DNA of 33,671 bases from the NCBI GenBank assembly GCA_019649035.1, contig BMAT01007946.1, positions 180,858 through 214,528 of the forward strand. The letters run 5' to 3'. This stretch comes from Elysia marginata (taxonomy: Eukaryota > Mollusca > Gastropoda > Plakobranchidae). A program made the position numbers and the translations under genes. Of the stretch, positions 23,346 through 33,638 are shown one piece after another (positions within the stretch are counted from its first letter, which is position 1; each line of letters begins with the position of its first letter). The notes beneath the pieces are model-generated. The model did not search any database. It was not told where the DNA came from and saw only the letters and a list, made by a program, of their open reading frames with translations.

Positions 23346-23933
23346 CTTGTTAAAGTGATAGGAATTATAAATAAGATACAAATGGTGAGACCAACACAAG
23401 AAATGCAGATCTGCCATTAATTTACAGCATTCGAACAGTTTACCTAAATGGTGTTGAAAAGGCGATCTTTCTAGGAAATAGGCATAATAAACATCGATCT
23501 CTTGTTATGTTAATTACACGAGCACTCTCTTCATTGCTTTGCTGAAACTATCAGCACTCGTGATTGAATTTTGAAATGTATTAAAGAAGTATTTTCTCAA
23601 GTCATATATTCAGTGAAGATAGTAAATAGTCTACAAAAGTATAAAAATTTATGAGATAAGAATTTCCAATTTTTTTAGGCATACAACTACAAAGCTCCTT
23701 TGTATAAAACATAGTATAAACAATGAGCAAAGTGTAGATGAAAATGTAAAGATTTTACACTGAAGTTTAAAAAAATCAGCAATGATTGATTCAGAAATTG
23801 ACATCATTGACTGTATTCGAGTTATTTTTTCATTGCAGCTTATAAAATCACTGACGTAGGCGTTATAATTATCACACGCCAATAATTAGCACAACTGAAA
23901 TTCAAAATCTGCGCGGGGTCGATAACGACCTCT
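23346..23933 (-). other. Probable 3' untranslated region of the membrane-protein gene
   Basis: AT-rich sequence directly after the TGA. No AATAAA or ATTAAA was found on the minus strand in these 588 bases, so the transcript either uses a variant signal here or runs on into the tandem unit. Confidence 0.4.
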
Positions 23934-26900
23934 TCAGTCGAACACCTGGCTAGCTGAAACATCCCAAGACGTATCCACGCTTACAGACCAAGACAAACAG
24001 GGGACAGAACTGCTGCCGTGCAAGATGGGGTGGGCTCCAGATTTTCTTTTACACAAAATGTATTCAGCTGGGTGAGCTCTGATGGGTGGGCTTGGTGACC
24101 GAGGCGTCTGGTTGTTCTGGTTTTGTGTTGGAACCGAGATCAGGTCATTGTTACGGTTGGCCCAGTAGACTTTAGGAGAGCGCCTAAGGTTTACAGAGCC
24201 GGGCTGATCCAAAGGTGCTTGGTGTAAGCTGGGCAACTGAGTCCCTACACTGCAGCCACGTGCAGCCTGGAATGACTTCGGAATCATATTGCATGTTAGG
24301 TTTCTTGTATGTGAGGTGCTTTTCGGGCGATTCTTTGTTGGTGTTTCGGCCATGTTCCCAGAAGGTTCTCTGGGTGTAGTATTGTTTGATTCTAAGACGG
24401 ACGTCTTCGCAGCTGCACGAGCGGCTGTCCTCAGTTGAGGTGGTCCAGCGCGATAGAAACACACTTGGTTGTTGTTCGTTTTCTGCCTTTCTCTAAATTT
24501 TCTGTTTTGAGAATAAGAAGACGATGCTCTTTTTTTAGTTGTGGCGAAGCTCGTAGCCAGCCTCATGGCAGTATCCTTCTCTAAGCGGTCTGGTGGCGCT
24601 GTTAGATGTTTGGCCTGGGAAAGTCTTCTGCGTTTACAAGTTACCATGTGATCTGTATTCGTGTGTTTTGAAACCAAGTCCTGTCTCTCGCGAAGAGATG
24701 GTGATAGTTTAGGTGTGACTTGAAGTCGCCTTACTGAATTCTGTGGTACAGATTTAGGAATTACATTATTCGACTTTACACCTGTTTTCTTTGAGGGGGA
24801 TTTTTGTTGGGTGGTTGATTGTTTGCGGACCGTTGTTAGCCCAAAGGGCGGTTCGGTAGTTTTCAAAACGTTGCTTAACTTTTCCACGACATCTGCAAGT
24901 CTGTTCAAAGTATTCTCGTCCGTTGTCCTCTTTTCTTTGACATTTGGTCGAATGTTCTGGTATCTAAATTTAAGATTGGCGCTCTGTCTGCCTTCTTTAA
25001 AGGGGGTGGACACAGAAAACTTCTCTGGCGCAAATGTTTGTTTCTTCTGTGCACTGTTCCTTAAAGTACCACAGTCTATACTTTTGTTTCGTTTTAATAA
25101 GCTTTTTGAAGAATTATTACCTGAATAAGGAAAGATACTAATTTTGTTATTGCTAACTTCTGTGTCCATATCATCCCTCTTGGTGCTCAATCGTCTTTCT
25201 TTTTTCTTGATGAACGATCCTTGATTTGTTGTTTTCTTTTCTTTATCGCCTCCATGTTTCTTATCTTTCTCACGGTTACTTTTCCTTTTGGGACTTTTGG
25301 AAATAAATTGATAGTTTGACCCTTTATGTCCATTATTTGATGTAGCTGGGAAATCCTGTCTTATCTTACTCAAACTGTTTGACTTATCCCCTACCGCAGA
25401 AAAGTTAATGGCCTTTTTCAGTTTAAGGGCTGAGGAGCGGGTATTCAGTCCGGTTCTGTTGGTATGTCCTGGGCTAGCCCGTGGGGATCTGGAACTTTCA
25501 GATGGGGATGAGAAGAGATAGATTGATTCATTGCCAAACTTGCCCACTTCCCGTGTCTGTAGGGCTGAATGTTTCTGGGGACAGTTCTTGTTCTGGCTGT
25601 TATCATACTCTGTGTGCATCTCTTCAATAACACTTTGCCGATCATCTTCTTGTCCATTTAGGTTGTGGTAAGGATTTAAAGTCTGTCTAAACCTTTCTGA
25701 ACACTGGGTTTTGCAAGGAAATCCCTGATGGCGACCGGAACATCCTATTTTGTCTCTACATTTTGAGTGATAGTGTTTTGTTTCATCCAGGCATTTCTGA
25801 GGAACGTGTGTTGTAGTGGGACTCACGGGAGTGATGCGGAAACCGACGCCAACCTTCTTCAGTGCCATTCTGTACAGGTAAACAAGCTGTCTGCTGTCCA
25901 GGGAAACTGTTGGGGGAGTTGCTGTACCTGTAAGTTTGGGCGACCTGTGCACTGGGCATACAACTGGCGCTTCTAAGATGTCTACGTTTGCCATGGTATC
26001 TGGACTCTCTCCGCTTGTCTCGCTAGCAGCATGGCTTAACGATTTCGTGTCTGATGGTCTTGTGTTGAGATTGCATGTCCTGCTGCGGATCGAGTGAGAT
26101 AACTGCTGGTTTTGTCTGTTTCTCCCGGGAGATGCCATAAAAGATACTCTATGTGAATCGGGATTTAGAAACTTGTTCAAAGATTCGGGAGACTTTCCCT
26201 TTGTTCTATTTTTCTTATTTATTAAATAATTACTTTTTTTGTGTTTCGAGAGGCATTCGCGGCTCATGTGGGAGCTTGAAGACATTGTAGGAGCCACAGT
26301 TTTTAGCCCACTTTTGCAACTATCGCGACTGAATGAAACCATACACTTTATGTTGTTTTCTGGATCGACAGTTAGACACTTGCTCCATTTACTCGAAATA
26401 TCTGTCCTGTTTCTTTTATAGCTTATCGTTGTTTCATTACGCAACTTGTCTATTGTGTTCGATTGGCCTCTGCAACTATTTTCAGGTTTAAAATATGCAT
26501 GATAGCGAGTAGGCTTTAAACATCTGTGTTCCACCTTTCGTTTTAGGAAATGTGAAGGACTTTCTTTTTTGTTGGCAGGTTTCGGCGTTCGAAGTGGACT
26601 GTTGTTGTGGGGGTGAGATAATACACATTTATTTTTGCTGCAATTATATCTGCTTTCGACATCATCATTCATGGTGCATTCATTTTGGATACCCACACCT
26701 TCGTCCAAATAGAAAAGTTTTTGTTCGTCCAAGATATTTTCCTTCGGTGATAAAGTTTTGACTGGGAACCGTAGAACAGCTCGACAAGGACTTCGCATTG
26801 GAGAGAACATTATGTTTTCGTGCTGACCTCGAGTCGCCCCCCTTTCCATAGAGCCTATAGATTTCGCCCCAACTCCTAAGTCAAACGAGATAAGAGCCTT

Positions 26901-28009
26901 TACCGGAGAGTAGGCTGTGGGGACTGACTTAGACCGGTGATGGCGGGCATTTGTGGACCAACCATAGTGCCGATTTCTTTTTGACCGCGGATGGCGAATT
27001 TTGACAGTTGCTCGAGGTTTCTGTAGTGATTTTGAGGTATAACTACATTTATGTGTCATACTTGACTCTCGATGATTTTCGTTTTCCTGGAGAGATCGTT
27101 TGCGTTTCACACCTCCTGTAACATTTCCATGGTCGTGGAACGGTGCTAGAAACTCTGCAGTGCTGTTGCGGCTACTTGTTTGTATATCCCTCTCTGATGA
27201 TGAGCACTTGCCCGTGAAAGTGGTAGCTGGAGGATCGTCTTCGGTTTCTCTGATTTCACTTTGTATTTTATTCTTTACAACTGATCGAACGGGATCATTG
27301 CCAAAACCGTATGCCATGCTCTGATTTGCGCATGTTTGATTATTGTCACTAAACAGCGGCTGATAAACAACATAAATTCCTGGATCTCCTCTAGCAGTAT
27401 AGAACGGCGAATTAGACGATTCTCGGTGACAAAGTTGATTTTCCTGGTTCACTGAATCATTGGATGCATGTAAGAAATATCTGCTCACTTCTTCGTTTGG
27501 GAAACTTGTGTCTCTGTTTTTCTGTGGTGTGAGAAAAGAGGTGAACCATGTTTTACAAAAGGAGCCTAATCTCGTGCTAGCATTTCCAACTGTTCCATCT
27601 GTTCTAGTTTTCTCGTTATTAATAACTTCGCTCGTCTGCTGTTTTAAGGTACTTGATTTGTCCGCTTTTATTCGGTTATCAGTTGGTCTTTTTGTGTACT
27701 GTTTTGTTTTCTTAGATGAGCGATGAACTTCAGTTAATTTGACGGAAGCAAACATTTGATGTAGATATGGCTCATCTTCAAATGCATTTCCTCCGTGGAA
27801 CCTATGAGATCTATGAGATTCGTTATGATTCTCTTTCAAACTATCCTCAAACTTTGTGCTATTTAGTACGTCTGTGAGCAAGACGCTTTTCAATCTGCTA
27901 TTCCTACATTCTATGCTGCTGTCTTTGTAGTCAGGACAGGCGACGCCTCCGTGTCGACTAGACGAATCGTGCAGGCATAGTCTTCGCGCTTTCCTCTTTT
28001 CATGCTCAC
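23934..28009 (-). CDS. Single-pass membrane protein, giant exon encoding the cytoplasmic tail
   Basis: An uninterrupted 1,357-codon exon ending in TGA at 23934. The acceptor follows TCTTTATTTTCTGAAG, and its first two bases complete a Gly codon from the 35-nt exon, giving GLGEHEKRKARR. No start codon is needed near 27893, since the frame is open up to the acceptor. The product is Ser/Asn/Lys/Arg/Thr-rich with few hydrophobic stretches, so probably largely disordered. Counting from Lys codon 27890 as residue 2, basic clusters are at about 261-266 (GVKRKR), 868-905 (KRKSNREKDKK onward) and 1087-1090 (KRRR). One predicted amphipathic helix lies at about 993-1012 (NRLADVVEKLSNVLK). Many SP/TP sites suggest phosphorylation. 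The C-terminus is Trp/Ser-rich, ending SASQVFD. I recognise no family. Codon and frame integrity over 4 kb make it a real coding exon. Confidence 0.88.
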
Positions 28010-28475
28010 CTTCAGAAAATAAAGATAGAAATTATTGCCGAAGGCGTTGGATTGAATTTCGTACGACAAATTTAACACTATTTATCATTACAAGAAAAAT
28101 GTGAGGGCTAAGAGTTCTAAGTGGTTTGGGGATACGATTTCCGAATGTAGGAGTTCAAAATTCCTTTGATTAAGTGTAGATAGGCCTATTTTATATGGCT
28201 GGGATATTCTGGAAAGGCAAAAACACTTTTTGCTTACTGGACGGCGAAAAATCAAGCCAATAAAACAACTGAACTTGTTAAGCATAAGGTGCAGAAGGAA
28301 GTCAGCTTATGCTACCTTTTTAAAGTATTTCACTAATAAGATTAAAAACGTTCAAATTTAATTTTTAAACGCTTTTAATTAAAAAAATAATGTTTTAAAT
28401 CTTAAACTGTTTATAAAGCTTAGTTAATGCATGCAAAACCTTTCGGTTTTTCTCTGGTTTGTTTTTCGCTCTTAC
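28010..28475 (-). other. Intron before the giant exon
   Basis: 466 bp with donor GTAAGA and acceptor CTGAAG. The 28088-28285 ORF inside it is not supported. Confidence 0.7.
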
Positions 28476-28510
28476 CAAGTCCATCGCTAGATGAGAGATC
28501 GCGCAAATAT
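28476..28510 (-). CDS. Membrane-protein gene, 35-nt juxtamembrane exon
   Basis: Acceptor ATTCTACAG, donor CTTG/GTAAGA. In the frame set by both neighbours it reads TYLRDLSSSDGL plus one base. The other frames hit stops when joined to the neighbours, and phase fits on both sides, which strongly supports this microexon. It provides the first cytoplasmic residues after the membrane helix. Confidence 0.8.
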
Positions 28511-29534
28511 CTGTAGAATGAACAAAGAAGTTATAGTTTGATGGATGGTCATGATAAATTCACTCAATCAGAACTTAATGCTCCATGGTTTATTGATACA
28601 CGACATGAACAATGAACTCCCAATCCATTAGTTTTATGACCTTACTTTCCTGTTCGTTTCCCTATTACTGTATTAGTCACTCGATTTTTTGTCTTGGGTT
28701 CTGGCATCTCGTCTGTAACTTTTTTTTAAATATATAATAATTAGGTGCTTTTTTTTTTTGCTTCCTTACTCTAATTATTGTAATCTTCTCTTGCGAGTTG
28801 TTAATTTTTTTCTCTACTGCTCATTTTAACCCTCCCCTTACTTTCATTATTTCTTTATCCGTAAGGTTGTTTGTCTGGTTCCTATTCCTCGGTGACTTTC
28901 GTCCTGCGCTTAAACATTTTTTGTTCTATTAAATTCCTTAATTTTCTTACCCCACCTGCTTTTCCTTCTTGTGATCTACAAGTTCTTCACGCTTGCTTTG
29001 AATTAAACATTTAAAATTTTTAAAAAGCCGTTACCTTACAGTGCATGTGCATTGAGCTTAAACATAATTTTCAAGACACTAATTGTGTAAATTTTAGATT
29101 AAGAAATGGTAAGTGAGCCCTTAAAATAAAGATATACCATGGTTTTTTTACACTGATATTCCAAATCATAACGAAGTTTTAATATCGGTTTCTTAAATAA
29201 AAGATATAAAATTAATATCTTTCCACGAGTTATGCCCATGAATAGATTCGGAAAGGGTTTTGCGCCTTAAATATTTTAATGATGATTAAATTCTTTGCAT
29301 TTTAATTATGGTTAACTACTCTCTCCCACTAATTATTTAATTTATTCGCCCATAATTTTTACTTTGGAGCTGTAAATTATTTTTTTTTGCGTAAACAATG
29401 TACATTTTTAGAATCATTTTTAATTTAAAGAATAGTTTCAGAATAAGGTTCTTTCTTTCAAAGCTGTTTGATTGAATGTGTAAAATTCACCTTACAAAAC
29501 GAATTGAATTTTATCTTTTTATTCTTTCACTTAC
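28511..29534 (-). other. Intron between transmembrane and juxtamembrane exons
   Basis: 1,024 bp between donor CAC/GTAAGT and acceptor CTACAG. AT-rich, with nothing else recognised. Confidence 0.7.
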
Positions 29535-29637
29535 GTGACAAGGACAACGATTGTCATCAAGACGGCCGCTATTGACCCAACCACTTCCGCGTAGCGCTGA
29601 GGAGTCCAAGCCCATTGTTCTGTAGGTGACGCGTCTC
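29535..29637 (-). CDS. Membrane-protein gene, transmembrane exon
   Basis: A 103-nt exon with acceptor TTTTGGCAG and donor GTAAGT. After two bases completing an upstream codon it reads DASPTEQWAWTPQRYAE, then VVGSIAAVLMTIVVLV, a clear hydrophobic helix continued by TYL in the next exon. The basic residues after it (R in the microexon, then KRKARR) put the giant tail in the cytoplasm, as in a type I protein. The exon needs one base from the preceding exon (phase 1), which the nearest candidate at 30193 does not supply through its best donor. Confidence 0.8.
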
Positions 29638-30192
29638 CTGCCAAAACTAAAATTTTATAGGTAACATTATAATTAAAATATGTTTTTGACGTAGAAAACA
29701 CAAAATATTATGAGATCGAAAAGGATGTATGACTTTAAAATTTATGAGTACACCCGAAATTTCTGCTAAGATGTTAAATTGTATGTTCGAATGAACGACC
29801 TTAATAAAGACGTTAACGATCATAGACTTACTGTAAAATAATGTTTACAATGTAAAAAGACCGATTACAGTTTCTGCCAAAGAGTAATATTGGTAAAAAT
29901 TTGGACATAGTTTTATTTAAGCCTAAAATTGAAAGCATTGTTTATATATTCGTCTTTGCAGTTTACAACATAAAGTCTTGATCTAGATCTCAACCTGGCG
30001 CTGTGGTTAAGATTTAACTTATTTTCTTATTTTTATTTACAACTGTCTAGATTTGTGTACTCAAGACAAAACAGATCTTATTTTATCTACGTGCTAAATC
30101 ATTAAAGATCAATAATAAGAGGGAATATCATGACTCTTTCGGTTCCAAATTATTGAATAATTTGCAAGCAATAAATACCTGTAATAATTTAC
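29638..30192 (-). other. Intron(s) upstream of the transmembrane exon, possibly with an unfound exon
   Basis: No exon here that would correct the phase between 30193 and 29637 could be supported. A 42-nt candidate (acceptor CTTTGGCAG, donor ACA/GTAAGT, about 29833-29874) has good sites, but its length is a multiple of three and does not fix the phase. Confidence 0.5.
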
Positions 30193-30369
30193 CTTCTAAA
30201 ATAGTTGACAGCACCCATGACTGCCAAGCGCTCATGGGGCTTTGTGTCGCCTTCCGATAAGCTCAAACATAGATCTAGTAGTAAATATCCTTCCGTTTTC
30301 TCATACCGTAGAAAACATTTGCGCACAGCACTATTGACCGCCAGCTGACAGACTCGCGGGATTTGCTGC
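30193..30369 (-). CDS. Candidate ectodomain exon of the membrane-protein gene
   Basis: The minus strand reads QIPRVCQLAVNSAVRKCFLR, then YEKTEGYLLLDLCLSLSEGD, then a run to NYFR, with a strong donor (AGAAG/GTAAAT) and possible acceptors TTGCGCAG or TTCACAG. The other two frames are closed. The C-x11-C-x15-C spacing suits a small disulphide-bonded extracellular domain. It leaves two bases over, while the transmembrane exon needs one. Either another exon intervenes, a weaker donor (ATGG/GTGCTG, which does fit) is used, or this belongs to a different transcript. I do not recognise the domain. Confidence 0.45.
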
Positions 30370-31156
30370 GCAAATATTATACTGTGAATTATTATGATAG
30401 AGATTTTGTGTCTGTGTGTGTTTGCTGTAAAGTTGGAAATGACGATGAATACAGACTTTAAGCAGCAACGCGTGAGTATGACGCGAACGTCTGTGGGTCT
30501 ATTTTTAGAAACTGGTTTCATTATTTTTATAGTTTCTCAATCTGCTTTCCCGATTTTCACGTACGCGTATTGAGACACGGTGCGTGTGCTAAAGGTCTCT
30601 ATTAAAAAAAAAAACGGAGACTACAATATCACAATCTATATCGAACTAAAATTATGTTCGCTGTTTCTACGCTCAGCTGATAACAATAAGAACCTGTGCT
30701 GGCACTCTGGTTCTATCGGTTTTTTTCATTGTTTTATCTTTATTCCATCATTGCCTTTTTACATTTTTCTTATTTTCTTTCCCTCCGCGTCTCTCGTCGT
30801 CCTCACTTTATTTTCATTTTTTGCACTGTTTGAGTGGAGTCGTCTAAACATTTTGTTGATTTGTAGGTTTAAATTCTAAAAGCTCTTAGGTGATAATTGT
30901 TCCGCAACGATCAAATGTTTTAAGGGCAATCCTCTCATTGCTATTGCTGGGCCTTATTGATTCATCAAACAGTGGTGCCAACACCCTGACATGTACCATG
31001 CCCATCCTCGAACATAACATCAATTTTAAATTAGAGTAGACGATTGATAATATGGCCTTACTTTTTAAACCGATGTTGTTAAGACTCTTTACTATTAATT
31101 TATCCATTACCATAACGTGATAAAATTATAATAAAACCGCTAGTCAGTGTATATCA
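30370..31156. other. Upstream non-coding DNA, no supported gene
   Basis: The open frame of the candidate exon extends up to an ATG at 30521, but this part is AT-rich and intron-like. A CTATAAAAAT stretch overlaps the ATG. No exon with convincing splice sites was found. Confidence 0.4.
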
Positions 31157-31494
31157 ATGTCTCTTGATTGCCTCTTTGTTTGTTTGTTTAATTGATTTTT
31201 AACGTCCAAGTCAACTTCGAGGTTATATCAGAAACGCCGCTGGAGACAATTGAAAGTGTACTGCCACACTGTGATGTAAGGAGCGCTTGCGAACACCACA
31301 CCCAGTCGCATTATCCTGGCACCGGGCCGACCAGACTTAACACTAAATCCATAATGCCAGGCTTTAGGCGGATCAGCTGTTAATACCAATTTTAAAGTCC
31401 TTGGTTTGACTCGGCTGGGGATCAAATCACGCGCCTCCCGATCTCTGAGCGAGTGTCTGACCGCTAGGCCACAAAGCCGGTGTCTTTCGATCGC
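31157..31494 (-). mobile_element. tRNA-derived SINE with degenerate target-site duplications
   Basis: The body spans about 31172-31479. At the 5' end (high coordinates) is a tRNA-like head with A box TGGCCTAGCGG (31471-31461) and B box GATTTGATCCC (31428-31418). Then comes a GC-richer central body including GCCAGGATAATGCGACTGGG. The 3' end reads GACGTTAAAAATC and finishes in AAAC repeats, a tail style common in molluscan SINEs, as I recall. Flanks 31480-31494 and 31157-31171 match at 11 of 15 positions, and all four differences are transitions, as expected for an old target-site duplication. The ORFs across it are artefacts. Confidence 0.75.
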
Positions 31495-32150
31495 AAGCAC
31501 GGTCAGAGAGCGGCAGGTTTCGGAGATGAGCCAGACGACTTCCCAATGCCACGTCTCTAAACTCAAAGTTTAACTGCCAGTTCTAGACATAGGCTAGATT
31601 TAATAATAAAAAAGATATTAATATTATTTCCAAGTCAGCATTGATCAGTTTTGCTAAACCTAGGTCCTAGGCCTTTCGGTAAACATAGCCTCTGGATTCC
31701 AAGCATAAAAGTAGAGAGAAAGAAGAGGTGGTGGTGAACCAATCGAGTTCTTTTTCGAGCGTCAAGCCAGAGGAATACAATAAATTGGGAGGTGGAATAG
31801 ATTACGACGGTTATTATACCCAGATCCTCTCGCAACTCATGAAGAAGTGATTATCCATTGGGGTGACAAGTGAGAACGTATAGAGGAAGTCAGGAGAAGA
31901 GAGAGAGGGACAGAGAGAAAGAATGCCTAGGTAACCCTAAAAACTGAAGTGGACTAAGGCCGAGTTATAATTAGCGTGCATCGCCTCATGATAAGGCGGT
32001 ATGTTTCAAAGAGGGTGACAGCTAGAATCTATAGGCTTAGATTTAGATCTGGAAAAAAGCCTGGAGTCGAGAACTAGATATAAGTGTACCTTATATTATT
32101 TTTAATTGCGTAGTTTGTTATTTCTGCTACACGTATCAGTATTATTTCGG
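31495..32150. other. Intergenic DNA with purine-rich tracts
   Basis: An AG-rich tract lies at about 31890-31920 and a tRNA-like relic near 31.97 kb. The minus-strand ORF 31635-31835 has no recognisable domain or splice support. Confidence 0.4.
31953..32025 (+). repeat. tRNA-like relic
   Basis: TTAGCGTGCATCGCCTCATG followed by ATAAGGCGGTATGTTTCAAA resembles a decayed tRNA D-arm, anticodon arm (CGCCT/AGGCG stem with a 7-nt loop) and T-arm. The B box is poor and no acceptor stem forms, so it is not a functional tRNA. It may be an old SINE head. Confidence 0.25.
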
Positions 32151-32153
32151 AGA

Positions 32154-32185
32154 AAGAGAGAGAGAGATAGAGAGAAAGAGAGAGA
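32154..32185. repeat. (AG)n microsatellite
   Basis: Short, imperfect AG dinucleotide array. Confidence 0.85.
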
Positions 32186-33260
32186 TGTAATGATTGGGTT
32201 TCCTTCGTAACATCACTTCATGTATCATTTCACGTGAATAAAATAAACTGTGAAAAAATGAGAGGAGACAAAATTAATATATATCTTAATTTAATTGTAT
32301 GCAAGTGGCTGAATTATTCTTATCTTGCATAATGCAAGCCGCAAAGTTACTTGGCTTCATGATTACATCCACAGCTGTTGTACCATTGAGGCTTTCGATT
32401 AGGCAACATTTCCAGTCTCCAGTTCGCCCATTCTAAACTGTTTCTATTACTGTATGTGACCGCCCTCATTTTTGGCTTGTTCCAAATGTACCGAGCTCTC
32501 CACGCTCCCATCACACCACCAAATATACACGAACACTAATCGCCACAGCGCAGGTGTTCTCCATGGTGCGAGTTACAATGGAGACTTTAGCCAGGGATCG
32601 AGTGGAAGCTGATGGCGAACGACTTGTCAACTTGTCCACTCCTTCTCTAACGAGTCTTGGAATTATTTGCTGTGCGCTATCACCGATCAATCGAAACTAT
32701 CATTCTGTTCTGTCCTCCTCTTACAACTTTGGTGAATAGAGCCGGAGTTGTACGCAAGGTTTAGGCCATGTCCAGAGAATAGAAGTTTTGTCTATACTAT
32801 CAAATTAAGTTCGGAACAATAGAAAGGTAAGACAATTGGATTTTAAAGACTTCCTTAAAATGCTTTATTTGTTTATTGTTTAGTTATGGGGAGGAGGTTG
32901 CATGCAAAGCCGTTAAGTTGCTATTTTTTACATGAAAGATGAATTGGTAAAAATAACAGAATGTGCACATGTTTGTCAATGACTATTAATAAGGTAATAG
33001 AAGTCAATAGAAGCGTGTAAGTATTTACGTTGCTCAATTTATCTGATCATGATATCCGTCAATGTATGGAATATGTTAGTTATGGTTTTAACCATGAAGT
33101 TTTAACTAACGATAAAACTTTACTGCAGATTACTTTATTTTTCGTAAAGATGGGAATGATGTCAGATCCTATTTTTATCATGTCAGTCCTGCAGTTGCAT
33201 TTTATGTTCATGATACGTAAAGAGCTTTGCTCTCATTTGAGAAAACGCGCTAAAAATAAA
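32186..33260. other. Intergenic DNA, no supported gene
   Basis: A less AT-rich patch at about 32440-32750 contains a plus-strand frame beginning MVRVTMETLARDRVEADGER after an AG. There is no domain match or donor to support an exon. The remainder is AT-rich. Confidence 0.4.
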
Positions 33261-33261
33261 G

Positions 33262-33308
<47 letters not shown>

Positions 33309-33343
33309 TATTATTATTATTGTTGTTGTTGTTATTATTTTTA

Positions 33344-33389
<46 letters not shown>

Positions 33390-33390
33390 G
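33262..33390. repeat. (ATT)n microsatellite
   Basis: About 130 bp of ATT triplets interrupted by short GTT and ACT variants. The poly-Tyr, poly-Ile and poly-Leu ORFs here are artefacts of it. Confidence 0.95.
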
Positions 33391-33638
33391 TATTTTATTA
33401 AATTTGCTATCAATTCAGCTAACTGGGATAGATGCCTGGCTTTCAAATGTATTGGTAGGAATGCACGAAGTAGTTGAGACGGAGAATGGCAGCGAGAAAG
33501 CATACAAAGATCCCTGTTTCTGAATATACCAGAAATGGTCTCAGGTAAGAAGAAAAGGTTCCTTTTGACCAATCAAGGAAGATGCAGTTGTTTTTGTTTT
33601 GTTTTTTCGGCTATTTTTAGTCTCCTTTTTCCGTTCCT

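Noticed and set aside
24811-27726. Plus-strand and shifted-frame ORFs opposite the giant exon
   Set aside because: They are short shadows of the 1,357-codon minus-strand frame, without domains.
27891-27893. TTG as start codon of the giant minus-strand ORF
   Set aside because: The frame stays open upstream to a splice acceptor at 28010 that fits the 35-nt exon in phase. The gene is eukaryotic, and a TTG start is not needed.
30370-30521. ATG at 30521 as the start of the candidate ectodomain exon
   Set aside because: The 50 residues it adds are AT-rich, intron-like and lack a proper signal peptide, and possible acceptors lie at about 30370 and 30385.
31395-31479. Functional tRNA gene
   Set aside because: A and B boxes are present but the acceptor stem is incomplete, and the sequence continues into a SINE body and tail.
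33030-33523. Poly-Tyr, poly-Ile and poly-Leu ORFs at the ATT array
   Set aside because: They are products of the triplet repeat being stop-free in several frames.
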